Below, one piece after another: positions 27,576-37,072 of a DNA stretch of 64,000 nucleotides (its first letter is position 1; each line of letters starts with the position of its first letter). The DNA comes from Bifidobacterium amazonense (GTDB lineage Bacteria; Actinomycetota; Actinomycetes; Actinomycetales; Bifidobacteriaceae), in assembly GCF_018555435.2 (NCBI RefSeq), contig NZ_JAFEJT020000006.1, forward strand, positions 26,084-90,083, in the 5' to 3' direction. The translations under genes and the position numbers were made by a program. Under the pieces are notes generated by a model. It did no database searches. It was not told the origin of the DNA and was given only the letters and a program-made list of their open reading frames with translations.

Positions 27576-28883
27576 ATGCACGCACCTTCGATCGCCCCCA
27601 ACAGCCGGGATCGCAGCCGCATCGCCATCCTGCGGTACCTGTACCGCAACCGGCAGGCCACCAAACAGCAGCTCGCGCACAACCTCTCCCTCAGCTCGCC
27701 CACTGTCACGCAGCATCTGCGGGAACTGGCCGGCCTCGGCATCGTCGTCGCAGCCGAACCGCAGGCATCGACCGGCGGGCGCAAGGCCGTGCCGTACGCG
27801 TTCAATCCGAGGCATCGCATCGCGGTCGGCGTGTGCGCGGGCGCGACGGAAACGACCCTGATCGCGGTCGACCTGTACGGCGAGATCGTCGCACGGCTCG
27901 ACCGCACGCTGCCGCGGCGCAACGATGCGGCCTACTATCAGCGCGTCGCCGGCATCGCCGACGAATTCGCGAACGGCGTGGAGCAGTCAGTCCGCGACGC
28001 CGCGGCGGGACGGTCCAGAGGCACCGGAACCAGCGCGGCCGGCGACGCGACGGGCGACGACCAACCCGGCAGCGTGACCGGCATCGCGATCTGCTCACGC
28101 AATATCATGCCGACCGACGTCACCGGCGGCGCGACCAAGGCGACCGGCCCGGATCACGACGCAGACGGCACCGGCAACGCCGACGGCGCGGACGATACGC
28201 CCGACGCCGCAACACGACCCCATCTCGCGTTCGCCGACGCGACCGGAACGCCCGGCTTCCCGGTGCAGGCGATGCGCCAGCTCATGCACCGCCCGATCAC
28301 GCCGATGCGGGACGCGGACGCCGCCGCGGCCGCCGAACTCTGGTTCGACCATACGCTCCGCGACGCGGCGTGCGTCTATCTGGACCGCCGTCCATGCGGG
28401 GCGATCATCGCCGGCGGCCGGGTGCATCAGAACAGGACGTTCCGCAACGGCATGATCGAGCACATGTCGCTCGTGCCGGGCGGCCGGCCGTGCTACTGCG
28501 GCCAACGTGGATGCATGGACGTGTACTGTTCGCCGGAGACGCTGCCGGAGGACTACGAGAGCCTGCCGGGCTTCTTCAGCGTGCTCGAGCAGGGCGAGAC
28601 GCATCATCGCGAGCGCATGAACGAGTGGATGGACCGCGTGGCGCAGGCGATCGTGAACATCCGCGCCGTGATCGCTGGCGACGTGATCGTCGGCGGCGAG
28701 GCGGCGCAGTATCTCGACGACGACGACATCGCCGACCTGAAGTCCCGCGTGGCGAAGCTCAGCCCGTTCGGCGGCGGCGACAATCTGCGGCTGCGACGCG
28801 GACTGTGCATGGACGGGCAGCCGGCGCTGGGCGCGGCGCTGAGCCTGATCGGGGACTGGCTGGACGACCACGGCTGCCGATAG
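27576..28883 (+). CDS. ROK-family transcriptional regulator
   Basis: 435 residues. An N-terminal winged helix-turn-helix (about 12-65: RIAILRYLYRNRQATKQQLA, LSLSSPTVTQHLRELAGLGI) is fused to a ROK sugar-kinase-like domain. The ROK zinc motif is present near the end of the conserved core (IEHMSLVPGGRPCYCGQRGC, i.e. His followed by CxCGxxGC). A low-complexity Gly/Asp/Thr insert at about 140-215 interrupts the domain, and the catalytic region of kinases is degenerate, so it should bind rather than phosphorylate sugar. It is divergent from adhE and upstream of glgX, so it may control either; the target is not shown by sequence. Confidence 0.85.
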   Translation: MHAPSIAPNSRDRSRIAILRYLYRNRQATKQQLAHNLSLSSPTVTQHLRELAGLGIVVAAEPQASTGGRKAVPYAFNPRHRIAVGVCAGATETTLIAVDLYGEIVARLDRTLPRRNDAAYYQRVAGIADEFANGVEQSVRDAAAGRSRGTGTSAAGDATGDDQPGSVTGIAICSRNIMPTDVTGGATKATGPDHDADGTGNADGADDTPDAATRPHLAFADATGTPGFPVQAMRQLMHRPITPMRDADAAAAAELWFDHTLRDAACVYLDRRPCGAIIAGGRVHQNRTFRNGMIEHMSLVPGGRPCYCGQRGCMDVYCSPETLPEDYESLPGFFSVLEQGETHHRERMNEWMDRVAQAIVNIRAVIAGDVIVGGEAAQYLDDDDIADLKSRVAKLSPFGGGDNLRLRRGLCMDGQPALGAALSLIGDWLDDHGCR

Positions 28884-29031
28884 CCGAAAGCGGCCATGCG
28901 ACGGCGCGGACCGTGAGCTGACCACACACGAACGGCCTCCGAACGGACCCCCAAACGAGCCCCGAACACCCGGCGACCGCCCGTCGAACCGGTACGACAC
29001 TCTCACAGGGCGCGCCGTTACAATGGGAGCC

Positions 29032-31680
29032 ATGAAGAACGCTATACCCCAGCGGTATGCGATACCGCACCGATACGCGACGAGGCCGGGCCTGTACTTC
29101 ACCGAGGACGGCGGCGCGGATGCCGTGGTGCGCTCGGAAACCGCCGATCAGGTATGGCTGTGCGTCTACGAGCCGGTCGACCAGCCGACCGCCTTCTTCA
29201 ACGAGGCCGTGCGCATCTTCGAGGATTCGCCGTCCCCGTTCATCAACCAGATCCACTCGCACGCGGTGTGCACGCGCATCATCGAGTCGATGTACGTGCG
29301 CGAGACGCTGTTCCGCATGGAGGGGCCCAACTACGGCCTGTGGTACGTGCATCTGCCCAAGGCGTGGGACGGCATGCGCTACGCGTACCGCGTGGACGGC
29401 GTGTGGAACCCGAAGATCGGCCTGCGGTTCAATCCGTACAAGCTGCTGCTCGACCCGTACGGCAAGGGCATCGACGGCAAGATGCAGCTCGATCCCGCCG
29501 CGTTCTCCTACCGTTGCGAGATCGGCGCGGACGGCCACGTGCACGGCGACGCGTTCGGCGAGATGAGCACGGTGGACGCGCTCGGCAAGATGCCGGTGTC
29601 GGTGGCGATCGACGACCGCGACGAGACCAAGCACGACGACGATCCGGTGCATCCGCACGTGCCATGGAGCAAGACCGTGCTCTACGAGCTGCACGTCAAG
29701 GGCTTCACCGCGAACGCGCCGTGGCTGCCGGAGGAGCTGCGCGGCACGTACGCCGGACTCGCGCACCCGATCACGCTGGCGTATCTGCAGGGGCTCGGCG
29801 TCACGTCGATCGAACTGCTGCCGATCCAGGCCAAGCAGGACGAGATCTTCCTGCAGGAGCGCGGCCGGCACAACTATTGGGGATACTCGACGCTCAGCTA
29901 CTTCTCCCCCGAACCCTCGTACGCCACCGAGGAGGCCCGGCGCAAGGGCGCCGGCGCGGTGCGCGACGAGGTCATCAACATGGTGCGCGCGCTGCACGAG
30001 GCCGGCTTCGAGGTCATCATGGACGTGGTGTACAACCACACCTGCGAGGGCGGCGTGGAAGGCCCGACGACCTGCTGGCGCGGCTTCGACCCGCTGTCCT
30101 ACTACCGCCGGCAGAAGAACGACATCGGCCATCTCGAGGACACGACCGGCTGCGGCAACACGTTCAACTTCACCAACACGCATGTGCTCACGTTCGCGGT
30201 CGATTCGCTGCGCTACTGGGCCAAGCGCATCGGCGTGGACGGCTTCCGATTCGATCTGGCCGCCTCGCTCGCCCGCCTCGAAGGCAACTTCACCAAGCAT
30301 CACCCGTTCCTGTACGCGCTGCGCTCCGACCTGCTGCTCGGCAATCTCAAGCTCATCATGGAGCCATGGGACCTCGGCCCGGAGGGCTGGCGCACCGGCG
30401 GCTTCGGCATGCCGTTCAGCGAGTGGAACGACCGCTTCCGCGACACGACGCGCCGGTTCTGGCTCACCAACACGCAGCCGGGCGTCGCCGGCACGATCGG
30501 CATGCAGGAGATGGCGACGCGACTGTGCGGCTCGGCCGACCTGTTCGCCACCGACCCGGGCCGCGGCTGCGTCGCGTCGATCAACTACGTGACCGCGCAC
30601 GACGGCTTCACGCTCGCCGACCTGACCATGTACAACTCGAAGCACAACGAGGCCAACGGCGAGAACAACATGGACGGCTCGAACGTCAACCATTCGTCGA
30701 ACTTCGGCGTCGAAGGGCCGACGCGCGATCCGGCCATCACGCGGCGGCGCAACCGCGCGGCGATGAACATGCTCGGCACGCTCATGCTCTCGCTCGGCAC
30801 GCCGATGATGCTCGCCGGCGACGAGTTCGGCAATTCGCAGAAAGGCAACAACAACGCGTACGCGCAGGACAACGACATCACCTGGCTCGACTGGGACTGG
30901 CTATACCAGACCAAAAAAACGCCGGAGATGCGCCGTCTGGAAACGGTCTCGCGACTGATCGCGATCCGCAAGTCGCTCGATCTGTACCATCACGAGGAGT
31001 TCTTCACGCTGCTCACGCAGCTCGGCCTGTTCAAGCCGTCGAGCCGCGTGCAGTGGTACCTGCCGGACGGCACCACGCCGATGGACCGCGACTGGTTCGA
31101 CACGAGCGGGCGCAGCTTCCAGATGCGCCTGCTGTCGGCCAACGAGATGGACGTGCTCATCGTCATCAACGGCACCGACCAGGACCTGCACTTCCGTCTG
31201 CCGTCCGACTGCGAATGGCAGTGCGAATGGTGCTCGGCCGTGGTCAACGGCGAGCAGCCGGGGCACGGCATGCTGATCAGGCGGCTCAATCCGAAGCATT
31301 TCGACGACCGCAACTGGACGACGATCGTGAACGAGAACGATCCGATCCACGATCTGGTCGAAACCGTGCAGACGGCGCTCGCCTCACAGTCGAAGCTGGA
31401 CCGTCCGCTCTACGAAAGCAACGATCCGGTGGACAAGGACCCGCACATCAACACGATGCGCAACAGTGCGCCGGCCGTGGCGCATGATTTCAACGCGATC
31501 CTCAACATCAGCGACGCGATGGACCCCGACGGCGACGCGTCCACGCAATACGACGCGTCGAGCGGCGAGGAGATGCCCGCCGACGCGCTCCCCGACGCGG
31601 GTTCCGGCAACGGCCCGGCCGATCCGAGCCTGTGGACGTTCCCGTCGCGGTGCATCAGCGTGATGCGGCGCGTGCGGTAG
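29032..31680 (+). CDS. glgX: glycogen debranching enzyme (GlgX-type, GH13)
   Basis: About 882 residues; an ATG three codons upstream (29023) is an alternative start. The enzyme hydrolyses alpha-1,6 branch points of glycogen or limit dextrins. An N-terminal CBM48-like domain is followed by the GH13 barrel. Catalytic residues are Asp408 (VDGFRFDLAASL), Glu444 (LIMEPWDLGPEGW) and Asp524 (NYVTAHDGFTLADL). The EPWDLG motif marks GlgX/isoamylase type. The last ~120 residues form an Asp/Ser-rich extension beyond the usual end. The gene follows the ROK regulator by about 150 bp and converges with lacI1, the stops being 21 bp apart. Confidence 0.92.
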   Translation: MKNAIPQRYAIPHRYATRPGLYFTEDGGADAVVRSETADQVWLCVYEPVDQPTAFFNEAVRIFEDSPSPFINQIHSHAVCTRIIESMYVRETLFRMEGPNYGLWYVHLPKAWDGMRYAYRVDGVWNPKIGLRFNPYKLLLDPYGKGIDGKMQLDPAAFSYRCEIGADGHVHGDAFGEMSTVDALGKMPVSVAIDDRDETKHDDDPVHPHVPWSKTVLYELHVKGFTANAPWLPEELRGTYAGLAHPITLAYLQGLGVTSIELLPIQAKQDEIFLQERGRHNYWGYSTLSYFSPEPSYATEEARRKGAGAVRDEVINMVRALHEAGFEVIMDVVYNHTCEGGVEGPTTCWRGFDPLSYYRRQKNDIGHLEDTTGCGNTFNFTNTHVLTFAVDSLRYWAKRIGVDGFRFDLAASLARLEGNFTKHHPFLYALRSDLLLGNLKLIMEPWDLGPEGWRTGGFGMPFSEWNDRFRDTTRRFWLTNTQPGVAGTIGMQEMATRLCGSADLFATDPGRGCVASINYVTAHDGFTLADLTMYNSKHNEANGENNMDGSNVNHSSNFGVEGPTRDPAITRRRNRAAMNMLGTLMLSLGTPMMLAGDEFGNSQKGNNNAYAQDNDITWLDWDWLYQTKKTPEMRRLETVSRLIAIRKSLDLYHHEEFFTLLTQLGLFKPSSRVQWYLPDGTTPMDRDWFDTSGRSFQMRLLSANEMDVLIVINGTDQDLHFRLPSDCEWQCEWCSAVVNGEQPGHGMLIRRLNPKHFDDRNWTTIVNENDPIHDLVETVQTALASQSKLDRPLYESNDPVDKDPHINTMRNSAPAVAHDFNAILNISDAMDPDGDASTQYDASSGEEMPADALPDAGSGNGPADPSLWTFPSRCISVMRRVR

Positions 31681-31701
31681 TCCCGCCCGCCCGACCTGTC
31701 C

Positions 31702-32727
31702 TTACCTGCGGAAGTCGACCGTCGTCTCGCGCGTCGTGACGCGCGTGGAGCGGACCGGATGCTCGACCTGCGGCCGGCCCGGATCCTTGATACGCTCGAC
31801 CAGCGTGCGCACGGCGAGCTGCGAGACCTCGCGCGGCTGCTGCGAGATGTTCGTCGGCTTGAGCGCGAATCGCGGGATGCGCGAGTTCGGGCAGATGCTC
31901 ACCAGCGTCAGGTCCTGGCCGAGCGTGATGCCGAGCCGGTCGAGCGCGTCCATGATCTGCTTGGTCGGCCGCGGCTGGCGCGTCACGATCGCCAGATTGT
32001 CATCGATGCGTTCGGAGATCGCGTCCAGCGCGCCGGTCGGGTCGTTCTGCGGCATCGACGTGACGTCGAACGTCATGCCGTGCGCCTTCGCATGCGCGTC
32101 CATCGCGTCGTACATGCCCTGGATCGTCAGGAAGTTGCGGTTCGCCTCGTAGTCGTCGTCGAGATACAGCACGCGGTGATGGTTGAGGTTCGCCAGATAG
32201 TCGACGATCACGCCGCCGACGTGCGTGTAGTCGAAGTAGACAAGGTCGAGTCCGTGCGCATCGCGCGGCCGGCCGAATACGACGGTCGGCAGGCCGATCT
32301 CGGCGGCGACGGGGATGCGGTTGTCCTCGTCGGTGACGTCCATGAGGATGAATCCGTCGCAGATGTTGCGCCCGTCCATGCGGCGCAGGCTGTCCGGATC
32401 GGCCTGCGTGGTGTTGGTGATCACGTCGTAGCCGAGCCGGTACGCCTCTTCGATGATCGAACTCAGGTACGGCGTGACGTCGGTGCCGTCCGACTCGTAT
32501 GACAGCCGTTCGATGAGCGTGATGAGGTTGGTATGCTGCGTACGCAGCGTGCGCGCGCTCGAGTTGGGATGGTAGTCGAGGATCTTCATCGCCGCTTCGA
32601 TGCGCGCCTTGGTCTCCGCCGCGACCGGTCGGCTGCCGTTCATGTAGTACGAGACGGTGCTTTGCGCGACGTTCGCGAGCTTGGCGACGTCGCGGCTGGT
32701 GGGCCTGTGATTGCTGGTTCGTGGCAT
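31702..32727 (-). CDS. LacI-family repressor of the GH115 locus 1
   Basis: 341 residues. The LacI HTH lies at ~9-28 (TSRDVAKLANVAQSTVSYYM) and the hinge helix at ~50-60 (NSSARTLRT), followed by a periplasmic-binding-protein-like ligand domain. The recognition helix has Q, S and Y at the three specificity positions. A TATACGTATCGA site lies 24-35 bp upstream of the start, which suggests autoregulation. Downstream of the GH115 gene and upstream of nothing else on this strand, it closes locus 1. A paralogue is at 40711-41856. Confidence 0.92.
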   Translation of the reverse strand: MPRTSNHRPTSRDVAKLANVAQSTVSYYMNGSRPVAAETKARIEAAMKILDYHPNSSARTLRTQHTNLITLIERLSYESDGTDVTPYLSSIIEEAYRLGYDVITNTTQADPDSLRRMDGRNICDGFILMDVTDEDNRIPVAAEIGLPTVVFGRPRDAHGLDLVYFDYTHVGGVIVDYLANLNHHRVLYLDDDYEANRNFLTIQGMYDAMDAHAKAHGMTFDVTSMPQNDPTGALDAISERIDDNLAIVTRQPRPTKQIMDALDRLGITLGQDLTLVSICPNSRIPRFALKPTNISQQPREVSQLAVRTLVERIKDPGRPQVEHPVRSTRVTTRETTVDFRR

Positions 32728-32750
32728 GACGGCGGTCCTTCATCGTTGAT

Positions 32751-32762
32751 TATACGTATCGA
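32751..32762 (-). promoter_or_regulatory. LacI operator in the lacI1 leader
   Basis: TATACGTATCGA contains the ATACGTAT core seen upstream of the other locus 1 genes, 24 bp before the lacI1 start codon. Confidence 0.6.
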
Positions 32763-32815
32763 CCATAGCACCGATCGGCGCGGCACATGCTGTGCGGATG
32801 CGCACGGCCTCCTCG

Positions 32816-32868
32816 CGCGAGGTCACGCGATGGCGGTATCGGCCGAAATGCCATCGCGTGACCTCGCG
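32816..32868. repeat. solitary copy of the CACGCGATGG hairpin repeat
   Basis: Perfect 19-bp inverted repeat (arm CGCGAGGTCACGCGATGGC, 15-nt loop) about 100 bp past the stop of GH115-1. Its sequence matches the tandem array at 40166-40545. It can act as a terminator for GH115-1, though no U-tract follows. Confidence 0.75.
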
Positions 32869-32964
32869 GGAGGGCACCGGCCCATAGTGCACAGTCGGAC
32901 GACGAAATGCGTTTCACGTGAAACATGCGGCGGCCGCACGCCGACGGGCCGGCGGACCGTCGGG

Positions 32965-35277
32965 CTACGCCTCGGCGTCCTCCCACTTGACGAGCATGGC
33001 GTCGAAGATCTCGTCGTCGGTCAGATGGTTCTCCAGATTGAGCAGCGTCTTGATCTTCTGCTCCTCGCGACTGTAGATGAAGTCGCGCTGCCACTGGAAG
33101 AAGTGCGGCCCGTCGCCCATCGTGCGCAGATAGGCCATGAGCCCGGACAGCACCCACGCGCTCTGCGCGATGTCGGTCAGGCATTCGTTCGCATAGTAGC
33201 CGTGCCACACGCCGTGCTCGCGCGCCAGCATCGCCTCGCGCGCCCGCCGGAACTCGCGCCGGGCCAGTCCCGCGTGGAAGAACGCGTGCTGCCAGTCCTC
33301 GGCGAACCCCTCCCACAGCGCGCGGCACGTCAGATGCGTGGCCTCGCAGCAGTGGCGGTATACGCGCGTATGCAGCGCGATCGAATCGTCGAACAGTCGT
33401 CGGGCGTGCGGCGACATGCCGGTCGCGGCGGCCGTGTCGCGATCGTCGAGCGCGGCGTACTGCGCGGCCCCGCGCGCGGCGATGCGGTCGACGACGGCGA
33501 TCTGCTCGACCAGCGGCACGTCGCCGGCCGCCCAGCGCATGTCGTCGCAGCTCGCGTTGCGATCGCGCATGAACTGCGTGACCAGCATGCGCGGGCAGTG
33601 GTTGAAGTACTGTTCGCCGGCCCGCTCGTCCCAGCGATCGCCGTACGCGACGGCCGCGTCGAAGTAGCCGGCGTACGCGTCGGCCACGGCCGCGGCGTCG
33701 CGCTCGCCGTAGTACTCGGTTGCGAACGTGCGCGTGGCCGATCGCACGAACGTCGCGGCATCGCCGGACGTTCCGGCGAGCAATGTGCCGACCGTCGTCA
33801 GCGACTCGGTTTCGGCGCCGTCCTCGTCCGACTCGGCCGGGATCAACGAAGACCGACGATCGGTGACGTCGATGTCGGAAAGTCCGTCGCGCCACAGTCG
33901 CGCGATCAGGGACAGGTAGTAGGCGTGCGGCTTGACGTTCGACGAGTTGACGATCCAGAACGCGTCGCCGCCGCGGGCGAGCACCTCGCCCAACTCGTGC
34001 ACGATGCGTTCGGGGCGCACCGGCAGCGTGGTGATGTGGTTCGCGGCCTGCAGGTCGTAGAAGGAGGCGTGGTAGTAGATGCCCTGCGCGCCGCGGTCGG
34101 CCGGGTTCGGCATCGCGTCGATGCGCGGATTGTGATTGCACTGGCGTCGCGTGACCATGCGGCCGTAGCCGTTGTCGGACCAGATCTTGATGACGTCGTC
34201 GGGCAGGTCGAGCACGCCCTTGCGGTACAGTTCGAGCGTTTCGCCGTACAGGTAGACGCAGGTGCGCGCCTGCGGGTCGTGGTCGAGCACCATGCGGCGT
34301 TGGATGCGGATGATCTCGCCCATGAGCGCGCCGCGCTTCTCGTCGGTGTCGTAGGACGGATCGGAGTCCCAGAACGCGGAGTCGCCCTGGCCGCGGAAGC
34401 CGACGTTCCAGATGACATGCTGGCCCCGGTGCGCCTCCAGCGATTCCTCCCACAGTGCGATGAACAGGTCCTTGTGCTCGCCCCACGAGGGGTTGAGGTC
34501 CGGGTAGGCGGAGGAGAAGAGGCGTGCGCCGAGCGGCTCGGCGTGGTGCTGGGCGATGCGCAGTCCACGGCGGGACGCGGCTTCGGCGTGGTGGGCTGAG
34601 TTGTTGCCGGTGCCGGGGATGACCATCGTGCCGCCGCAGCGCAGCAGCGCCTCGAACACCATCTCCCACGGCTGGTCGGGGTCATTGTCGAGCTGCCAGC
34701 CCATGAGCAGCACCTCGTCGTTGACGAACCATCCGCGGTCAGCCACGGCGAACGGGCGGGAGGCGAACGCGTAGCCGTCGGGCACGGCGACCGGGCCGGG
34801 CTTGCGTCCTGCGACGGCCGGCGTCCAGTCCATCCAGAACCACAGGTCGGGCACGCCGAGCAGCTCGCGGCTGATGTGGTACAGGCCGTAGATGAAGCCG
34901 AAGTCGTCGCCGGCGATGACGCGGAGAACGTCGCGGTCCGCGACGACGCGGTACATCCCCTCCCCCAGCGTCGGATCGTCGGCCAGTTCGATGCGGGCGG
35001 TCACGTCCGTGCCGGGCGCGGCGGCGGACGGCATGCCGGACGGGACCGGTGCGGCGGACGAAACGGACGTACCGGACGTACCGGTCGTAGTCATAGCGGT
35101 CGTACCAGTCGGCGTCGTACCAGTCGCGGGCATGGTCGTCGCGGCGGTTGCTGCCGCAGTCGCGACGTCGCCCCGTCCGCACACGACGCCGAGGTCTCGC
35201 CGCAGGTCGGCGGCGGCCTGACGCACGGCCTCGGACCGGCCGTCCACGTCAATGGGAGTAAGGACGTCAAGCAACAT
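32965..35277 (-). CDS. glycoside hydrolase family 115-like enzyme (putative alpha-glucuronidase), locus 1
   Basis: 770 residues from an ATG with GAGGTG seven bases upstream; a GTG three codons earlier is an alternative. GH115 features occur in order: DFGFIYGLYHISRELLGVPD with WFWMDW (~120), RGWFVNDE (~175), NVGFRGQGDSAFW (~295), IKIWSDNGYGRM (~375), GIYYHASFYDLQAANHITTL (~410) and FWIVNSSNVKPHAYYLSLIA (~450). Family members remove (4-O-methyl)-glucuronic acid from xylan or arabinogalactan side chains. There is no signal peptide, so it should act in the cytoplasm on imported oligosaccharides. Residues ~40-75 are an Ala/Thr/Gly low-complexity stretch. Operators lie directly upstream. The family call is by motif resemblance; substrate is inferred. 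Confidence 0.75.
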   Translation of the reverse strand: MLLDVLTPIDVDGRSEAVRQAAADLRRDLGVVCGRGDVATAAATAATTMPATGTTPTGTTAMTTTGTSGTSVSSAAPVPSGMPSAAAPGTDVTARIELADDPTLGEGMYRVVADRDVLRVIAGDDFGFIYGLYHISRELLGVPDLWFWMDWTPAVAGRKPGPVAVPDGYAFASRPFAVADRGWFVNDEVLLMGWQLDNDPDQPWEMVFEALLRCGGTMVIPGTGNNSAHHAEAASRRGLRIAQHHAEPLGARLFSSAYPDLNPSWGEHKDLFIALWEESLEAHRGQHVIWNVGFRGQGDSAFWDSDPSYDTDEKRGALMGEIIRIQRRMVLDHDPQARTCVYLYGETLELYRKGVLDLPDDVIKIWSDNGYGRMVTRRQCNHNPRIDAMPNPADRGAQGIYYHASFYDLQAANHITTLPVRPERIVHELGEVLARGGDAFWIVNSSNVKPHAYYLSLIARLWRDGLSDIDVTDRRSSLIPAESDEDGAETESLTTVGTLLAGTSGDAATFVRSATRTFATEYYGERDAAAVADAYAGYFDAAVAYGDRWDERAGEQYFNHCPRMLVTQFMRDRNASCDDMRWAAGDVPLVEQIAVVDRIAARGAAQYAALDDRDTAAATGMSPHARRLFDDSIALHTRVYRHCCEATHLTCRALWEGFAEDWQHAFFHAGLARREFRRAREAMLAREHGVWHGYYANECLTDIAQSAWVLSGLMAYLRTMGDGPHFFQWQRDFIYSREEQKIKTLLNLENHLTDDEIFDAMLVKWEDAEA

Positions 35278-35311
35278 CGCAGTCACCTCTTGGATCGGAA
35301 ATCAACATTAT

Positions 35312-35336
35312 CGATACGTATTTATTGATACGTATT
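35312..35336 (-). promoter_or_regulatory. two tandem LacI operators upstream of GH115-1
   Basis: CGATACGTAT at 35312-35321 and TGATACGTATT at 35326-35336 are direct copies of the locus 1 operator core, 35-60 bp before the GH115-1 start. Confidence 0.6.
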
Positions 35337-35424
35337 TACTGTACTTGGGAATATCGCACGCGGCACAACGGTTGCCGGTTCTTGCCAACGGCCCGCACGA
35401 TTCGCACGGGCCGCGGCACATCGC

Positions 35425-35522
35425 GTCGGAATCATCGTCGGAATCATCACGTCGGGGTCATCGTCGGGGTCATCGTCGGGGTCATCGTCGGGGTCATCGT
35501 CGAGACCATCGTCGAGACCATC
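35425..35522. repeat. 12-bp minisatellite (8 units)
   Basis: Two GTCGGAATCATC units, then AC, four GTCGGGGTCATC units, and two GTCGAGACCATC units in tandem, in the non-coding gap between the binding-protein gene and GH115-1. All units share GTCG....ATC. It is a candidate variable-number tandem repeat. Confidence 0.85.
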
Positions 35523-35596
35523 GTCGGTCCGCACGGTCGGCCACAGGCCGGCCGATCGCACGGACCGACGCGTCCCCGTCGATCAGACGCCGGCGA

Positions 35597-36910
35597 TCAG
35601 GCGCTGGCGATCGCGGTGTTCAGCTCGCTGATCATGGCCTTGGCCGCATCGGCCGAGGACTGGTCGCCGAACATCACCTTCTGGCTGTAGCGGGCGATGA
35701 TCTTGTCGAGGTCGGACGCACCGTTCGGCGTGATGGACGGGGCGTCGCCGAGCGTGTCCTGGATCTGGGACGGGAAGTCGAGCGCCTGCTTGTCGGTGCC
35801 GGTCGCGGAGTCGGCGAGCGCCTCGCGGATCTTGTTGTTGGACGGGATGCCGCGGTCGGTGCTCATGGTCTTGCCCGCGTCCTCGTCGTTGAGCAGGTAG
35901 TCGATGAGCTCGGCGGCCTCGGCCGGATGCTCGGACTGCGAGGAGATCGCCCAGTACATGCCGGGCTTGAGGTAGCCGTACTTGGCGTTCTCGCCGTCGT
36001 TCGGCATGGGCACGAGGGTCATGTTGTCGGTGCCGGCGGCCTTCGCGTACACGGAGACCTGCGTGGACTGGGTGAAGATCATGGCCTGCTTGCCGGTGGC
36101 GAAGTCGCTCTGGTCGGTGGTGCCGGACGCCTGCTCGGCCTGATGGTCGGGCGTGCCGGCGATCTGGTCGCCGTGCGTCCAGTCGTAGGCCATCTGCAGG
36201 TAGCTGGCGAGCGTGTCCTCGCTGATCGCGACCTTGCCGTCCTTGAACAGGTTCTCGTTGTGCTGGCGTGCCCACAGCTGCAGGCTCATGCCGTTGTTGA
36301 GCGGCGCGATGCCGACGGTCTCGCCGTTGGACTTGTCGACGACCTGCTTGGCGAACGCCTTGAGGTCGTCCCACGTCCAGTTGGACGTGTCGGGCACGGT
36401 CAGGCCGAGGCTTTCGATCACGTCGTTGTTGAGCACGACGCCGAACGCGGTGGAGGAGACGGGGGCCGCGTACTGGGTGCCGTCGACCTTGCCCATGTCG
36501 CGCAGGGATTCGTCCATGCCGCTCAGGTCGAGGTACTCGGACGTGGTGTCGAGGTCGACGAGCGAGCCCTGCGAGGCGTAGGAGGCGAGGTAGAGCTCGT
36601 CCATCTGCATCACGTCGGGCGAGTTCTTGCCGGCGGTGTCGGTGGCGAGCTTGTCCCAGTAGCCGGACCAGTCGTTGTAGGTCATGTCGACCTTGATGTT
36701 CGGATGCTTCTCCTCGAAGCCCTTGATGACCTCCTCGGTGAGCTTGACTCGGCTGTCGGAACCCCAGTAGCCGATGCGGATGGTCACGTCGCCGTCGGAC
36801 GCCTTGACTTCGCCGGACGCCGTGCCGGCCTTGGTGCCGCAGCCGGACAGGGCGAGCGCAGCGGCGGACACGGCGGCGGCCGCGACGATCCACTTCTTCA
36901 TGGACTTCAT
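35597..36910 (-). CDS. ABC transporter sugar-binding lipoprotein, locus 1
   Basis: 437 residues of the family 1 extracellular solute-binding proteins. The signal peptide ends in the lipobox LSGC with Cys24 as the lipidated residue, so it is anchored to the outer face of the membrane. ITIRIGYWGSDSRVK-like start, EEVIKGFEEKHPNIKVDMTY and the central NSPDVMQMDELYLASYASQG are typical. A strong AAGGAG site fixes the start at MKSMKKW. It follows the two permease genes, reversing the commoner order. It is likely to deliver an oligosaccharide for GH115-1. Confidence 0.93.
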   Translation of the reverse strand: MKSMKKWIVAAAAVSAAALALSGCGTKAGTASGEVKASDGDVTIRIGYWGSDSRVKLTEEVIKGFEEKHPNIKVDMTYNDWSGYWDKLATDTAGKNSPDVMQMDELYLASYASQGSLVDLDTTSEYLDLSGMDESLRDMGKVDGTQYAAPVSSTAFGVVLNNDVIESLGLTVPDTSNWTWDDLKAFAKQVVDKSNGETVGIAPLNNGMSLQLWARQHNENLFKDGKVAISEDTLASYLQMAYDWTHGDQIAGTPDHQAEQASGTTDQSDFATGKQAMIFTQSTQVSVYAKAAGTDNMTLVPMPNDGENAKYGYLKPGMYWAISSQSEHPAEAAELIDYLLNDEDAGKTMSTDRGIPSNNKIREALADSATGTDKQALDFPSQIQDTLGDAPSITPNGASDLDKIIARYSQKVMFGDQSSADAAKAMISELNTAIASA

Positions 36911-36964
36911 GGTTATCTCCTTTGATATTTCCTTATCGAAAAACTTGTGGTTTGAGCGGGTTGG

Positions 36965-36984
36965 TCACTTGCCTTGGCAAGTGA
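36965..36984 (-). terminator. intra-operon hairpin between permease and binding-protein genes
   Basis: TCACTTGCCTTGGCAAGTGA is a perfect 9-bp stem with a 2-nt loop in the 162-bp gap. It lacks a U-tract, so an RNA stability or processing role is more likely than full termination. Confidence 0.45.
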
Positions 36985-37072
36985 TGCGGACGCGTGCGGC
37001 ATCAAGGCGCACCGAGGGAAGCCGTGCTCGGCACGGCGACCGAGGAGCAACGCGGATGACGCTCCGTCCGCG

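Noticed and set aside
35322..35561. Asp/Pro-rich minus-strand frame encoded by the 12-bp repeats
   Set aside because: It is a direct translation of the minisatellite, has no ribosome site, and overlaps the GH115-1 operators.
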